The notes under the pieces were generated by a model. It was not told where the DNA came from, ran no database searches, and saw only the letters and a program-made list of their open reading frames with translations. From NCBI GenBank assembly GCA_020048985.1, contig JAIFLR010000085.1:1-50164 (forward strand): a stretch of 50,164 bases of DNA, written 5' to 3'. Numbering within the stretch: position 1 is the first letter of the stretch; the number at the start of each line of letters is the position of its first letter. Shown one piece after another: positions 25,134-33,078 of the stretch. Position numbers and translations under genes: made by a program. This DNA comes from Halobacteriovorax sp. (GTDB lineage: Bacteria; Bdellovibrionota; Bacteriovoracia; Bacteriovoracales; Bacteriovoracaceae).

Positions 25134-26411
25134 ATGAAAATATGCGCTAGTTTCAAAGAGGCATTGTCCTCAATCAAGTCCCACTCCACGATCTTCGTCC
25201 ATGGTGCAGCAGCAACTCCTGTTGAGATGCTCAAGATCCTGGCCAGCGAATTCCCGGATCTCCAGGATATCGAGATGCTTCACATGCATACTGAAGGTGA
25301 ATGTTTCTATGCTTCTGAAGCTCACGCCGAGTTCAGAATCACCAATCTTTTTACTGGGAGAAACTTACGGGGAAAACTGGATTACGAACGAATTGATTAC
25401 CTTCCAGTTTTTCTTTCCGAAATTCCTCAATTATTCCGTCAAGGCATCAAAAAAATAGATGTGGCCCTGGTCCAGGTTTCACCGCCGGATCAGCATGGTT
25501 TTGTCTCCCTTGGAGTGAGTGTTGATATCGCCAAGGCGGCCGTGGATTGCGCGGGGCTGGTCATCGCCCACATCAACCCACAAATGCCGCGAGTACATGG
25601 AAATGGGTTTATTCATATCAACGATATTGATTATGCTTTTGAAAAATCCACACCCATTCACGCTGCTGCTCCTCCAGTGTTGGGAGACGTAGAGCTCTTC
25701 ATTGGAAAAAATGTTGCCGCTTTAGTAGAAGATGGTGCCACTCTCCAACTTGGAATCGGGACCATTCCCAATGCAGTTGCTCGCTTCCTCACCGGCCACA
25801 AGAATCTCGGGCTTCACACGGAGATGTGGTCAGATGGAGCATTGGAACTAATTAAAAAGGGCGTCATCAATAACTCTCTTAAAAAATTCCATCAGGGCAC
25901 GTCGACCTCTGCCTTCATCATCGGTTCACAAGAACTTTATGATTTCGTTGACGACAATTTATCAGTACTCAATCTAGAAACGAGCTATATCAATTACCCT
26001 ATCAACATCATGAGAAATCCCAAAGTCACGGCGATTAACTCAGCGGTGGAAATCGATCTCACCGGCCAGGTCTGTGCAGATTCTATTGGCCACAGGGTTA
26101 TTTCAGGGGTTGGTGGTCAAATGGATTTCATCCGTGCTGCCGCTCTGTCTGAAGGCGGTAAGCCGATTTTTGCCATCGCTTCTCGAAGCGGCAAAGGACA
26201 TCCTCGAATCGTATCAAGCCTTAAGCAAGGTGCCGGAGTCGTTACCACTCGTGCCCATGTCCACCACGTGGTCACGGAGTTTGGAAGTGTTAATCTCTTT
26301 GGTAAAACCCTTAATGAGCGCGCCAAGGCCCTGATCAGCATCTCACATCCGGATGACCGCGAAACTTTGGATCGCCAGTGGTTTGAGATAAAACAAAAGC
26401 TTACCCAGTAA
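25134..26411 (+). CDS. Acetyl-CoA hydrolase/transferase family CoA-transferase
   Basis: 425 residues from the ATG at 25134; earlier in-frame starts add a non-homologous leader. Family landmarks are FVHGAAATPVEML, MLHMHTEG, VSPPDQHGFVSLG, LQLGIGTIPNAVA, LHTEMWSDGALELIKKGVI (catalytic Glu in HTEMWSDG), SGVGGQMDFIRAA and VVTEFGSVNLFGKTL. It exchanges CoA between acetyl-CoA and a short carboxylic acid (4-hydroxybutyrate, succinate or propionate types). It probably forms a small-acid activation theme with acsA at the other end of the window. Upstream it is divergent from the TEEEV lipoprotein. Confidence 0.9.
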   Translation: MKICASFKEALSSIKSHSTIFVHGAAATPVEMLKILASEFPDLQDIEMLHMHTEGECFYASEAHAEFRITNLFTGRNLRGKLDYERIDYLPVFLSEIPQLFRQGIKKIDVALVQVSPPDQHGFVSLGVSVDIAKAAVDCAGLVIAHINPQMPRVHGNGFIHINDIDYAFEKSTPIHAAAPPVLGDVELFIGKNVAALVEDGATLQLGIGTIPNAVARFLTGHKNLGLHTEMWSDGALELIKKGVINNSLKKFHQGTSTSAFIIGSQELYDFVDDNLSVLNLETSYINYPINIMRNPKVTAINSAVEIDLTGQVCADSIGHRVISGVGGQMDFIRAAALSEGGKPIFAIASRSGKGHPRIVSSLKQGAGVVTTRAHVHHVVTEFGSVNLFGKTLNERAKALISISHPDDRETLDRQWFEIKQKLTQ

Positions 26412-26474
26412 AAATATACCCGAGCTTTTCTCTTTTGCCCTAAACTTGAGTGAGTACCAGGACGATAGGTCAGG

Positions 26475-26957
26475 ATGAAAAAAATCATCCCATTGGCCAT
26501 TGTCTTAAGTCTATCTCCCTTCACTTTTGCCGCCAGCTTGAGTCCCAAGCAGTTGCTCTCGATTAAACCCGGGGAAAGCTTGGCCGCCCAGAAAAAGAAA
26601 ATGAGCGGATTAAAAATGGAAGATTCTCTCAAAGGTGTGGATTATGAAATCCAAACTGAAGGAGATGTCATTCAATCGATCAAAATAGATTTTACCAATC
26701 CCGTTTCCTCACAAGACTTTTTAAAGAGCGAAACCAAAGGGCACTGCCTGGTTCAACCGATGAGTGGTGATGTTCCACTTAATCGTGTTTTCTTTTTTGA
26801 TCTTGAAACTAAAAGCCGCTACGAACTCACTCCAAAAGGCATGATCAAGTCGATCCTGGTCCAGGATATTCCAGGGGCCCGCGCCAACCGTGAGTGCCTC
26901 TTCAGTGATGCCACCAAAAAAATGAATCCAAGTGATAAAATTAAGAAGGTAGAATAA
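26475..26957 (+). CDS. Small secreted protein, partner of the HExxH protease gene
   Basis: 160 residues with a signal peptide (MKKIIPLAIVLSLSPFTFAA). The mature part alternates short strands and Lys-rich segments and has two Cys. No family recognised. The start follows AGGTCAGG. The stop lies 2 bp before the next ATG (26960), so it is cotranscribed with the secreted metalloprotease. An inhibitor, chaperone or cofactor for the protease is a reasonable guess and no more. Confidence 0.7.
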   Translation: MKKIIPLAIVLSLSPFTFAASLSPKQLLSIKPGESLAAQKKKMSGLKMEDSLKGVDYEIQTEGDVIQSIKIDFTNPVSSQDFLKSETKGHCLVQPMSGDVPLNRVFFFDLETKSRYELTPKGMIKSILVQDIPGARANRECLFSDATKKMNPSDKIKKVE

Positions 26958-26959
26958 TT

Positions 26960-29050
26960 ATGAAAAACTCAATTCTACTCTCCCTGGTTGTGATTTCAAT
27001 GTCCTCGTCTCTGGTCTATGCTCAGGACGAGAACCTAAGTTGTCTTTCTGAAAATACCTTAGAACAATTTGGCACTGAAATCACGAATCTTGCCAATGTA
27101 AAAGTGTGTCCCACAGAAGATGAGCTCCTGCTTAAAAAAGTAACTGCAGAATATATAAAATTTTATGGGGGCTTGCCTCAAGTCACTCAGATGGTAAAAG
27201 GATTTAGCCTCAAAGGTTCTGACAAAGAGCTTAAAATCGCGAATGCGATGTTGGGAGCAAAACCACCTAAAGGCTGGGCATCAGCAGCCAAAGAATGTGC
27301 CACTATCCAGTGTGCATTTGAAAAACTTTTCAAATCTAAAGAAGCTGCCATGCAGGTCTTTAACTTTAAGGCAAAAAGCGGATATAACCTGAGCCTTGAT
27401 CAATCCATCAATCAGAATAAGGCCGACCAACCTTGGTCAGCGCTGGAAGTTCGGGAACTTGATGCCGCCGTAAGTAAACTTCCCAAAGAACTTCGAAACC
27501 TTCCTTTTGTGAAAGACATTGACCGTCAGGGAGATGGGCTGCGAGGGCATGGACATGGTTCAAATGTCGCCGCCTATGCGAGTCCAGAGATTGGTTCCTC
27601 TTATCCGGCAGATCTAGTTATTTATGATGCCGGCCTGACAGGTGTGACAACTGGTAAAAGTGCTTACGACAACACCTCTTGGCCTCAAGAAGTTATCATT
27701 CACGAACTATGTCACCATCATGACTACAAGGGGTACTACGCAACCAATTACGGAAGTATGACAAGTGAACAAAAAAGTTCTGCCTTCAAGGCACTTAGTG
27801 GATGGAAAGAAGTGACTGCAAAAAATGGTAGTACAAGCTGGGTCCATTCTAAGTCTGGATCATTTGTAAGTGGTTATGCTCAATCCGCTCCAGCCGAAGA
27901 TTATGCAGAATCATGTATGAACTTTGTCCTCCATCCGGAAGTTCTCGAGAAAAAAGCTCCTACCAAATATGCTTATATGAAAAAGCATGTTTTTAATGGA
28001 GCAGAATTCAAAGACAAAGTCTGGGCCAAGGAGCAAAAACTGAACTGGCCAAAACTCAATAACCTGATAGCTGATGAGTCTGGGTGCGGTGCTGCCCTGG
28101 TTGAATGTATGAAGGAAATGAAATTCGAACACGATTCATTTACTTACCCACAATCAAAATCTGGAAACTCGACTTACTACTCCTTTGGAACAGCTGAATC
28201 CCACATCAAAAATAGCGCTTGTTTTAAAAACTTTAAAACGGCACGTGCCAAACAGCACGAAGAAGTTCTGGTGAATGAACCCGATTTCTGTGAGCAAGGC
28301 GCCCAGCGAGTGATTAAAAATGCCGCCAGCAAAATATGCGCGAAATCAGAGACGACCATGGCTGCCACTCTGGATAAAGCTGCCAAAGTTGATATCAAAC
28401 CGGCAATAACGGCTTGCGAAGAGGCCAAAGACTTTACCTCGGCCTGTATAATCGCCAAAATCCCTGAAGTCTCAAACGTGCCCGAAGAGTACGCTCCTTC
28501 AGTTAAAACAATTATCAATTCAAAAATTCCCAATCGCATGAGTGCGATGGGAAATAAACTTGGCTCAATTAAGTCTTCCAACTGGCTTAAGTCATGCCTG
28601 GGCGCCGTCTCAAAAGTTGAGGTCTATTCAGTGACCAAGTCGACTGGTGGCGCGCCTGAGAAAATGTTGAGTTATGAATCCAGCAAAGAAGATTACTCTT
28701 CCGGATATTTGGGCCGCTATGTTTATGAAGACTCTAAATCAAAAGACGTAAACCAGAGTTGCGGCAATGAGATGCTAAAGTCCTATAAGGATAATGGATT
28801 CACAGTTCCGGAGTCAGGGAACCCTGTCAATCTGATCAAAAAACCATTTATCGACGAGCTACAATCATTTGAGACAGAAGTTTTGCTGAACGTGGATGCT
28901 GCTACTTCAAAATGCCTATTCAAAAAATGTAAGGTGACTAAGATCACTGAACTTCTTGTTGAATGGGAAAAGAAATCACCTGAAAACCGCGCAGGAATTA
29001 TCGATGAAGAATTCATTGAAGGCCTCGTGACTAAAGTGAAGTCTTACTAA
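26960..29050 (+). CDS. Large secreted zinc metalloprotease-like protein
   Basis: 696 residues with a signal peptide ending VYAQ. The catalytic motif HELCH (H248, E249, H252) is followed by HHD. About 65 residues later PAEDYAES offers a Glu (E313 or E317) as third zinc ligand, the arrangement of gluzincins such as anthrax lethal factor and related anthrax-toxin-like peptidases. The N-terminal ~240 residues and the Cys-rich C-terminal 350 (CGAALVECMKEM, CFKNFK, CKVTK) are unassigned. Exported, probably active on prey or extracellular protein (inference). Its last 20 bp overlap the convergent protease gene. Confidence 0.78.
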   Translation: MKNSILLSLVVISMSSSLVYAQDENLSCLSENTLEQFGTEITNLANVKVCPTEDELLLKKVTAEYIKFYGGLPQVTQMVKGFSLKGSDKELKIANAMLGAKPPKGWASAAKECATIQCAFEKLFKSKEAAMQVFNFKAKSGYNLSLDQSINQNKADQPWSALEVRELDAAVSKLPKELRNLPFVKDIDRQGDGLRGHGHGSNVAAYASPEIGSSYPADLVIYDAGLTGVTTGKSAYDNTSWPQEVIIHELCHHHDYKGYYATNYGSMTSEQKSSAFKALSGWKEVTAKNGSTSWVHSKSGSFVSGYAQSAPAEDYAESCMNFVLHPEVLEKKAPTKYAYMKKHVFNGAEFKDKVWAKEQKLNWPKLNNLIADESGCGAALVECMKEMKFEHDSFTYPQSKSGNSTYYSFGTAESHIKNSACFKNFKTARAKQHEEVLVNEPDFCEQGAQRVIKNAASKICAKSETTMAATLDKAAKVDIKPAITACEEAKDFTSACIIAKIPEVSNVPEEYAPSVKTIINSKIPNRMSAMGNKLGSIKSSNWLKSCLGAVSKVEVYSVTKSTGGAPEKMLSYESSKEDYSSGYLGRYVYEDSKSKDVNQSCGNEMLKSYKDNGFTVPESGNPVNLIKKPFIDELQSFETEVLLNVDAATSKCLFKKCKVTKITELLVEWEKKSPENRAGIIDEEFIEGLVTKVKSY

Positions 29051-29849
29051 CATACTCTCTAAAATGATTAACTTCCGTCGCCACTCCATACTCATCGAGT
29101 TGCCTTCTGGAATCTAAGTCATAATTAGTGTCAATGTCGCCGGACGTTCCGCCCCAGATGACACCGATGACTTCTCCATTGGTATTCAGCGCAGGACTGC
29201 CGGAGTTGCCGCTGATAATGGGGCATTTCATCATCATCAAGGACGCCGTGTCGTCCTGATCAATCACACGACATTCAAATTCTGTAATGCGAGAATCAGT
29301 TAAATTGATTGGGTCTTGATCCAGTCCCGTATGATCGATGACCCATGCGTGGATCAGGTCCCCGACATCTGCTAGAGAGTTAGAAAGCTTAAAGTGCTCA
29401 CCAGCATACAAATTCTCTACTTCCATCACAGTAAAATCAATTTCTCGCGAGGGATCATTAGGATCCTCCACATCTTCCTCAGTTTTAACAATCGACTTAC
29501 ACTTGGTTTGTTCATAGTTCGCACCATTATAAACTGCGATATAAGTATTAGCGCATTCAAAATCAGTTGAAAGACAATGATGATTGGTCACTAAACGAGT
29601 GGCCGAGACCATAAATCCCGAACACACTGCTGACTCTTCTGAGTTAAAGGGATCAAGGATAAAAAGTCTGCTCATACCAGCAGGGCAGCTGCCGCCAAGT
29701 GAAGCACACTCAAACTTCTGATTGGCCATGACTTCCTGAATCTGAGTTTGAACAATGGGAGTCACACGCTTATCAGATGATGGTTTTTTACCACAGGCAG
29801 TGATGATGGTGAGCAGAAGAATCAATAACAGCAGGGGTTTTAAATACAT
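29031..29849 (-). CDS. Trypsin/V8-like serine protease lipoprotein
   Basis: 272 residues. The signal ends in a lipobox (TIITAC, lipidated Cys at 19), so the enzyme is anchored in a membrane facing the periplasm or the outside. The catalytic triad reads H91 (TNHHC), D138 (REIDFTVME) and S216 (SGNSGSPALN). The GNSGSP form resembles V8/glutamyl-endopeptidase and DegP-like proteases rather than GDSGG trypsins. Four or five Cys flank the active-site loops. The start codon directly follows a strong RNA hairpin that covers the Shine-Dalgarno. Confidence 0.85.
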   Translation of the reverse strand: MYLKPLLLLILLLTIITACGKKPSSDKRVTPIVQTQIQEVMANQKFECASLGGSCPAGMSRLFILDPFNSEESAVCSGFMVSATRLVTNHHCLSTDFECANTYIAVYNGANYEQTKCKSIVKTEEDVEDPNDPSREIDFTVMEVENLYAGEHFKLSNSLADVGDLIHAWVIDHTGLDQDPINLTDSRITEFECRVIDQDDTASLMMMKCPIISGNSGSPALNTNGEVIGVIWGGTSGDIDTNYDLDSRRQLDEYGVATEVNHFREYVSKTSL

Positions 29850-29881
29850 AAGTCACCTCAGCCGAAGCTTAGAAGTGACTT
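29850..29881 (-). promoter_or_regulatory. Leader hairpin with cUUCGg tetraloop over the ribosome-binding site
   Basis: On the minus strand AAGTCAC pairs with GTGACTT, which abuts the ATG at 29849. Inside, CTAAGC pairs with GCTGAG (5 of 6) around TTCG. The only Shine-Dalgarno, GAGGTG, is within the 3' arm. There is no T-run, so it is a poor terminator for the CDF gene upstream and looks like a translational control element. Confidence 0.6.
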
Positions 29882-29898
29882 CAATGGTCAAGCAACGC

Positions 29899-30774
29899 TT
29901 AGTGCTCCAAAACTTTTGCACTATAGGAACAACCAATTCCCTCGAACTGGATCGTGACTTCAAGCACATCTTTTTGGCGGAGATAATCTTCGATTTGTCT
30001 TCTTAATGCATCGAGCTCAGCAATGCTCGTATTTAGACCAACTCGTATGTGAAGCGACATATTGAACTTACTCTCGTCAATCGACCATCCCTTTATAAGG
30101 TGAACGTCTTCAACATGAGAGTACTGAGTTATTGTCTTGCGGATGTCTTCAATAATTAACCCATCGGGGAAGCGCTGTAAAAAGATCAAACCAATGTTAA
30201 TCATATTTTTATAAACACCCTTAAGAATGATCAACGAGATTAAGATCGAAAGGATTGAATCCAGAATGTACCACGGACGAAATAAAAGAATAATGCTAAC
30301 TACCAAAACAGCGACCCAATTCAGCACGTCTTCAAGCATATGAAGAGAGATCATTTTAGAATTAAGTCCCTCTCCTTCTCTCAGCTTCAAAGCGGCAAAG
30401 GTATTAACTAAAATCCCCAGAAAAGCGAGACCGATCATCCCAGGGGCATAAACAGCTTCAGGATGTTGTAGACGCTGAATAGAGTCAACCAGCACATAAA
30501 TGGAGCCACTTAGTAGAATCACGCCATTGATAAGGGCCGCAAGGAGTGAGAAACGCCTATAGCCGTGGGTAAATTTGTCATCGGATTTTTTGAGACTGAA
30601 TTTTTCAGCAAAGTAGGAGAAAAGCAGAGCGAGACTATCCCCAAGATCATGAAGAGCATCGGAAGTAATCGCGACACTGTTCGTGTAGTATCCGCCAATA
30701 AACTCAACCACCGAAAATCCAGCATTAAGCGCAAAAGCAATCAGAATGCTATTACTACTTTTACTTTTGGTCAT
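29899..30774 (-). CDS. Cation diffusion facilitator (CzcD-like) efflux transporter
   Basis: 291 residues, six membrane helices. Metal site: TSDALHDLGDS (H42, D46) in helix 2 and HMLEDVLNW in helix 5, the H/D pair typical of Zn/Cd/Co exporters, followed by a cytosolic ferredoxin-like C-terminal domain. It exports divalent metal in exchange for protons. The ATG overlaps the stop of the redox-disulfide gene (ATGA), making it the fourth gene of the arsC operon. A second, unrelated-type CDF lies at 43 kb. Confidence 0.9.
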   Translation of the reverse strand: MTKSKSSNSILIAFALNAGFSVVEFIGGYYTNSVAITSDALHDLGDSLALLFSYFAEKFSLKKSDDKFTHGYRRFSLLAALINGVILLSGSIYVLVDSIQRLQHPEAVYAPGMIGLAFLGILVNTFAALKLREGEGLNSKMISLHMLEDVLNWVAVLVVSIILLFRPWYILDSILSILISLIILKGVYKNMINIGLIFLQRFPDGLIIEDIRKTITQYSHVEDVHLIKGWSIDESKFNMSLHIRVGLNTSIAELDALRRQIEDYLRQKDVLEVTIQFEGIGCSYSAKVLEH

Positions 30775-31001
30775 ACTAACATTTTCTTGAGGTCATCATG
30801 ACTAGGAATTCGCCCTGCCACTTTAACCACTCCATTGACAACGAGGGCCGGAGTAGACATGACTGAGTAGGAAAGAATTTTCTCTAGATCTGTGACTTTC
30901 TCGATAGAGATTTCAATCCCCAATTCCTTTGCTGCCTGCTCTGTGACTTCAGTCAGTTTTTTACACTTCGGACATCCAGTCCCTAAAATTTTAACTTCCA
31001 T
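30771..31001 (-). CDS. Redox-active disulfide (TIGR00412-type thioredoxin) protein
   Basis: 76 residues, a minimal thioredoxin fold with the C10-P-K-C13 active site (GTGCPKCKKL) and cis-Pro loop STPALVVNG. Such proteins are often encoded next to DUF318/ArsP permeases, as here (11 bp downstream). It may supply or sense electrons for arsenic or metal chemistry. The ATG follows AAAGGAG. Translation of the CDF gene is coupled to it. Confidence 0.87.
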   Translation of the reverse strand: MEVKILGTGCPKCKKLTEVTEQAAKELGIEISIEKVTDLEKILSYSVMSTPALVVNGVVKVAGRIPSHDDLKKMLV

Positions 31002-31012
31002 GGAGGACTCCT

Positions 31013-32017
31013 TTAAATAAACAAATAATCAAATGTGTTAAATAGATAGCCGATGATTATAATTCCAGCAGTGACTATCCCAGTAAATAAAACCAACAGA
31101 GGAGTTTTGATCACTTTCTTAAGCATAATAAGTGACGGAAGAGAAAGAGCAGTCACGGACATCATGAAGGCCAGAGCCGTCCCAAGGCCTACTCCCTTAT
31201 TCACCAGCGCCTCAGCAATTGGTAGAGTCCCGAAAATATCAGCATACATAGGAACTCCCAAAAGTGTCGCGACAAGCACTGACCACCAATGATTTTTTCC
31301 AATCATGCCAGTTATAAAAGTTTCAGGAATCCAGTTATGTATCAGGGCACCGATTCCAACGCCAATTAGGACATAAGGCCAGACCCTTTTAAAAACATCC
31401 TCTACTTGATCTAAAGCAAAACGAGAGCGTTCCTGATTAGATAATTTTTCCGGCTCAATGGTAGCCATTTTATTCTTTAAAACAAAACCTTCAATATATT
31501 GTTCCATCTTGGCCTTGCTAATGATCACTCCACCAATAACGGCCAATACAATTCCCGTAATGACGTAGGCAATAGCTATAGGCCAGTTGAAAATACTCGC
31601 CAAAAGTATCACAGATGCAAGATCAACAAGAGGCGATGAGATGAGAAACGCGAAAGTGACTCCAATGGGAAGTCCAGCGTTGGTAAAACCAATAAACAAT
31701 GGAATTGAAGAGCAAGAACAAAAAGGAGTTATGGTGCCTAAAAGGGCCCCCATAAGTTTCGCCTTTAATCCGGTCATGTTCCCCAGTATCCTCTTTGTTC
31801 TCTCTGGTGGGAAATAACTTTGAATCCAGGAGATTACAAAGATCAACACAGAAAGTAGAATAAAGATCTTAATTACGTCGTAGATAAAAAAGTGAACGCT
31901 GGCACCCAACTGCTTGGACGTAGGTAACTTAAATACATCCTCAACCAAGACCTTAACTAAACCATGTAGCCAGTCCATCCGTAGTAATTGTGAATTGAGC
32001 CACTTAAAAATATCCAT
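31013..32017 (-). CDS. ArsP/DUF318-family permease
   Basis: 334 residues, about eight membrane helices. TPFCSCSSIPLF is the conserved Cys motif of the ArsP/YraQ family, repeated in weaker form by the second half-domain (GVPMYADIFGTLPIAEAL). ArsP exports trivalent organoarsenicals; family members in other operons have unassigned cargo. Gene order arsC, permease, redox disulfide, CDF, with junctions of 0, 11 and -4 bp, argues for a resistance operon against arsenic and heavy metals. Confidence 0.88.
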   Translation of the reverse strand: MDIFKWLNSQLLRMDWLHGLVKVLVEDVFKLPTSKQLGASVHFFIYDVIKIFILLSVLIFVISWIQSYFPPERTKRILGNMTGLKAKLMGALLGTITPFCSCSSIPLFIGFTNAGLPIGVTFAFLISSPLVDLASVILLASIFNWPIAIAYVITGIVLAVIGGVIISKAKMEQYIEGFVLKNKMATIEPEKLSNQERSRFALDQVEDVFKRVWPYVLIGVGIGALIHNWIPETFITGMIGKNHWWSVLVATLLGVPMYADIFGTLPIAEALVNKGVGLGTALAFMMSVTALSLPSLIMLKKVIKTPLLVLFTGIVTAGIIIIGYLFNTFDYLFI

Positions 32018-32455
32018 TTAGCTTTCCAATTGATTTTTCATCTTTTTAATAAAGGATTCAATTTCCTCTCTGACTCGGCGATAAACTTTTAATATTTCTT
32101 CTTCATCCGTCATATGACGAGTCAAAGCTGGTGGATCCTGAAATCCCACATGGATAACTTTTGAGCCAGGATAAAATGGACAATTCTCATGCGCATGATC
32201 ACAGACCGTTATGACATAATCAAATGTCACGTCAGGCAGCTCACCAGTGATTTTAGAATGGTGAGTAGAAAGATCCACGCCCACTTCTTTCATCACCTTG
32301 ATCGCTCGTTCGTTCATGCCATGCTTTTTAGTCCCGGCAGAGTAGACATTAAACTCATGGCCCCAATATTTTCTGGCCCAGCCTTCGGCCATCTGTGAGC
32401 GACAGGAGTTACCAGTGCAAAGGAACATGATATTTTTTTTATTCTTCATACTCAT
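32018..32455 (-). CDS. arsC: Arsenate reductase, thioredoxin-coupled (LMW phosphatase type)
   Basis: 145 residues. The P-loop CTGNSCRS holds the nucleophile C13 and the C18 of the family. C85 and C92 (ITVCDHAHENCPF) are the resolving pair of the thioredoxin-linked ArsC class, and DPPAL carries the catalytic Asp. It reduces arsenate to arsenite for export. The ATG at 32449 is an alternative. It heads the resistance operon and is divergent from the rhomboid-like gene, with a 22-bp imperfect palindrome in the 41-bp gap. No arsR is adjacent. Confidence 0.93.
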   Translation of the reverse strand: MSMKNKKNIMFLCTGNSCRSQMAEGWARKYWGHEFNVYSAGTKKHGMNERAIKVMKEVGVDLSTHHSKITGELPDVTFDYVITVCDHAHENCPFYPGSKVIHVGFQDPPALTRHMTDEEEILKVYRRVREEIESFIKKMKNQLES

Positions 32456-32464
32456 CTGCTATTG

Positions 32465-32486
32465 TCGCATATTACATACTGTGCGA
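32465..32486. promoter_or_regulatory. Candidate operator between arsC and the rhomboid-like gene
   Basis: TCGCA at 32465-32469 and TGCGA at 32482-32486 form the ends of a 22-bp dyad with 8 of 11 symmetrical positions. It fills the divergent gap. An ArsR-like regulator encoded elsewhere could bind here. Confidence 0.45.
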
Positions 32487-32496
32487 AAATTTATTT

Positions 32497-33078
32497 ATGA
32501 ATCATCGGCCAGCCGCAACAATATCCTTAATTCTGATCTCAGTTGCCGTCACACTTATGGCCCCCATCTTTGACTATTCGGTCTACGGCGTGAATGGGCA
32601 TCCTACAGAGTGGCTAAGCTTTTTACCTGGTGACCCTTTTCGTCACAATGGTTTCAGTCTTGTGGTCTCACCCTTCCTCCACATAAACTTTCAGCACCTA
32701 CTAACTAATCTGATTTTCTTCGCACCTGTGGCAATGATGATGGAGCGGAAGAAATCGGGCTTTTTCCTCGCCCTTAATTGTTTCTTGGTTCACTCTCAGG
32801 TTCTTTTGCTTTTAGTAATGGTGAATCATCTCTTCTCGTTAGATGGAAAAGCTTTTCTGGGAAGTAGCCATGTGATTATTGGTCTCTATACCTATTGGTC
32901 ACTCGCCAACAAAAAGTATGGCATGCTTTTCTTTGCTCTACTCATCCTGGGTGTGGGACTCTGGCAATCACAAAGTCCCCTCACCCTACTTGCTCACACT
33001 CTGGGATTTATTGTCGGAGTGGAAATTTTACTTTTGGGCCGTCTTCGGGACAAACTTCGCTCGAAGAGCTCGCACTGA
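32497..33078 (+). CDS. Rhomboid-family intramembrane protease (GSSH variant)
   Basis: 193 residues, about six membrane helices. HINFQHLLTN is the conserved helix-2 motif, GSSH carries the nucleophile S124 and H167 in LLAHTLGFIVG completes the dyad. Most rhomboids read GxSG; here His follows the Ser. The length fits small bacterial rhomboids such as rhombosortases. The substrate is unknown. The 3' end overlaps the convergent propeller gene by 51 bp, the largest overlap in the window. Confidence 0.8.
   Translation: MNHRPAATISLILISVAVTLMAPIFDYSVYGVNGHPTEWLSFLPGDPFRHNGFSLVVSPFLHINFQHLLTNLIFFAPVAMMMERKKSGFFLALNCFLVHSQVLLLLVMVNHLFSLDGKAFLGSSHVIIGLYTYWSLANKKYGMLFFALLILGVGLWQSQSPLTLLAHTLGFIVGVEILLLGRLRDKLRSKSSH

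Noticed and set aside
29850..29881. Rho-independent terminator of the CDF operon
   Set aside because: A strong stem but no T-run, and it directly abuts the next start codon, so translational control fits better.
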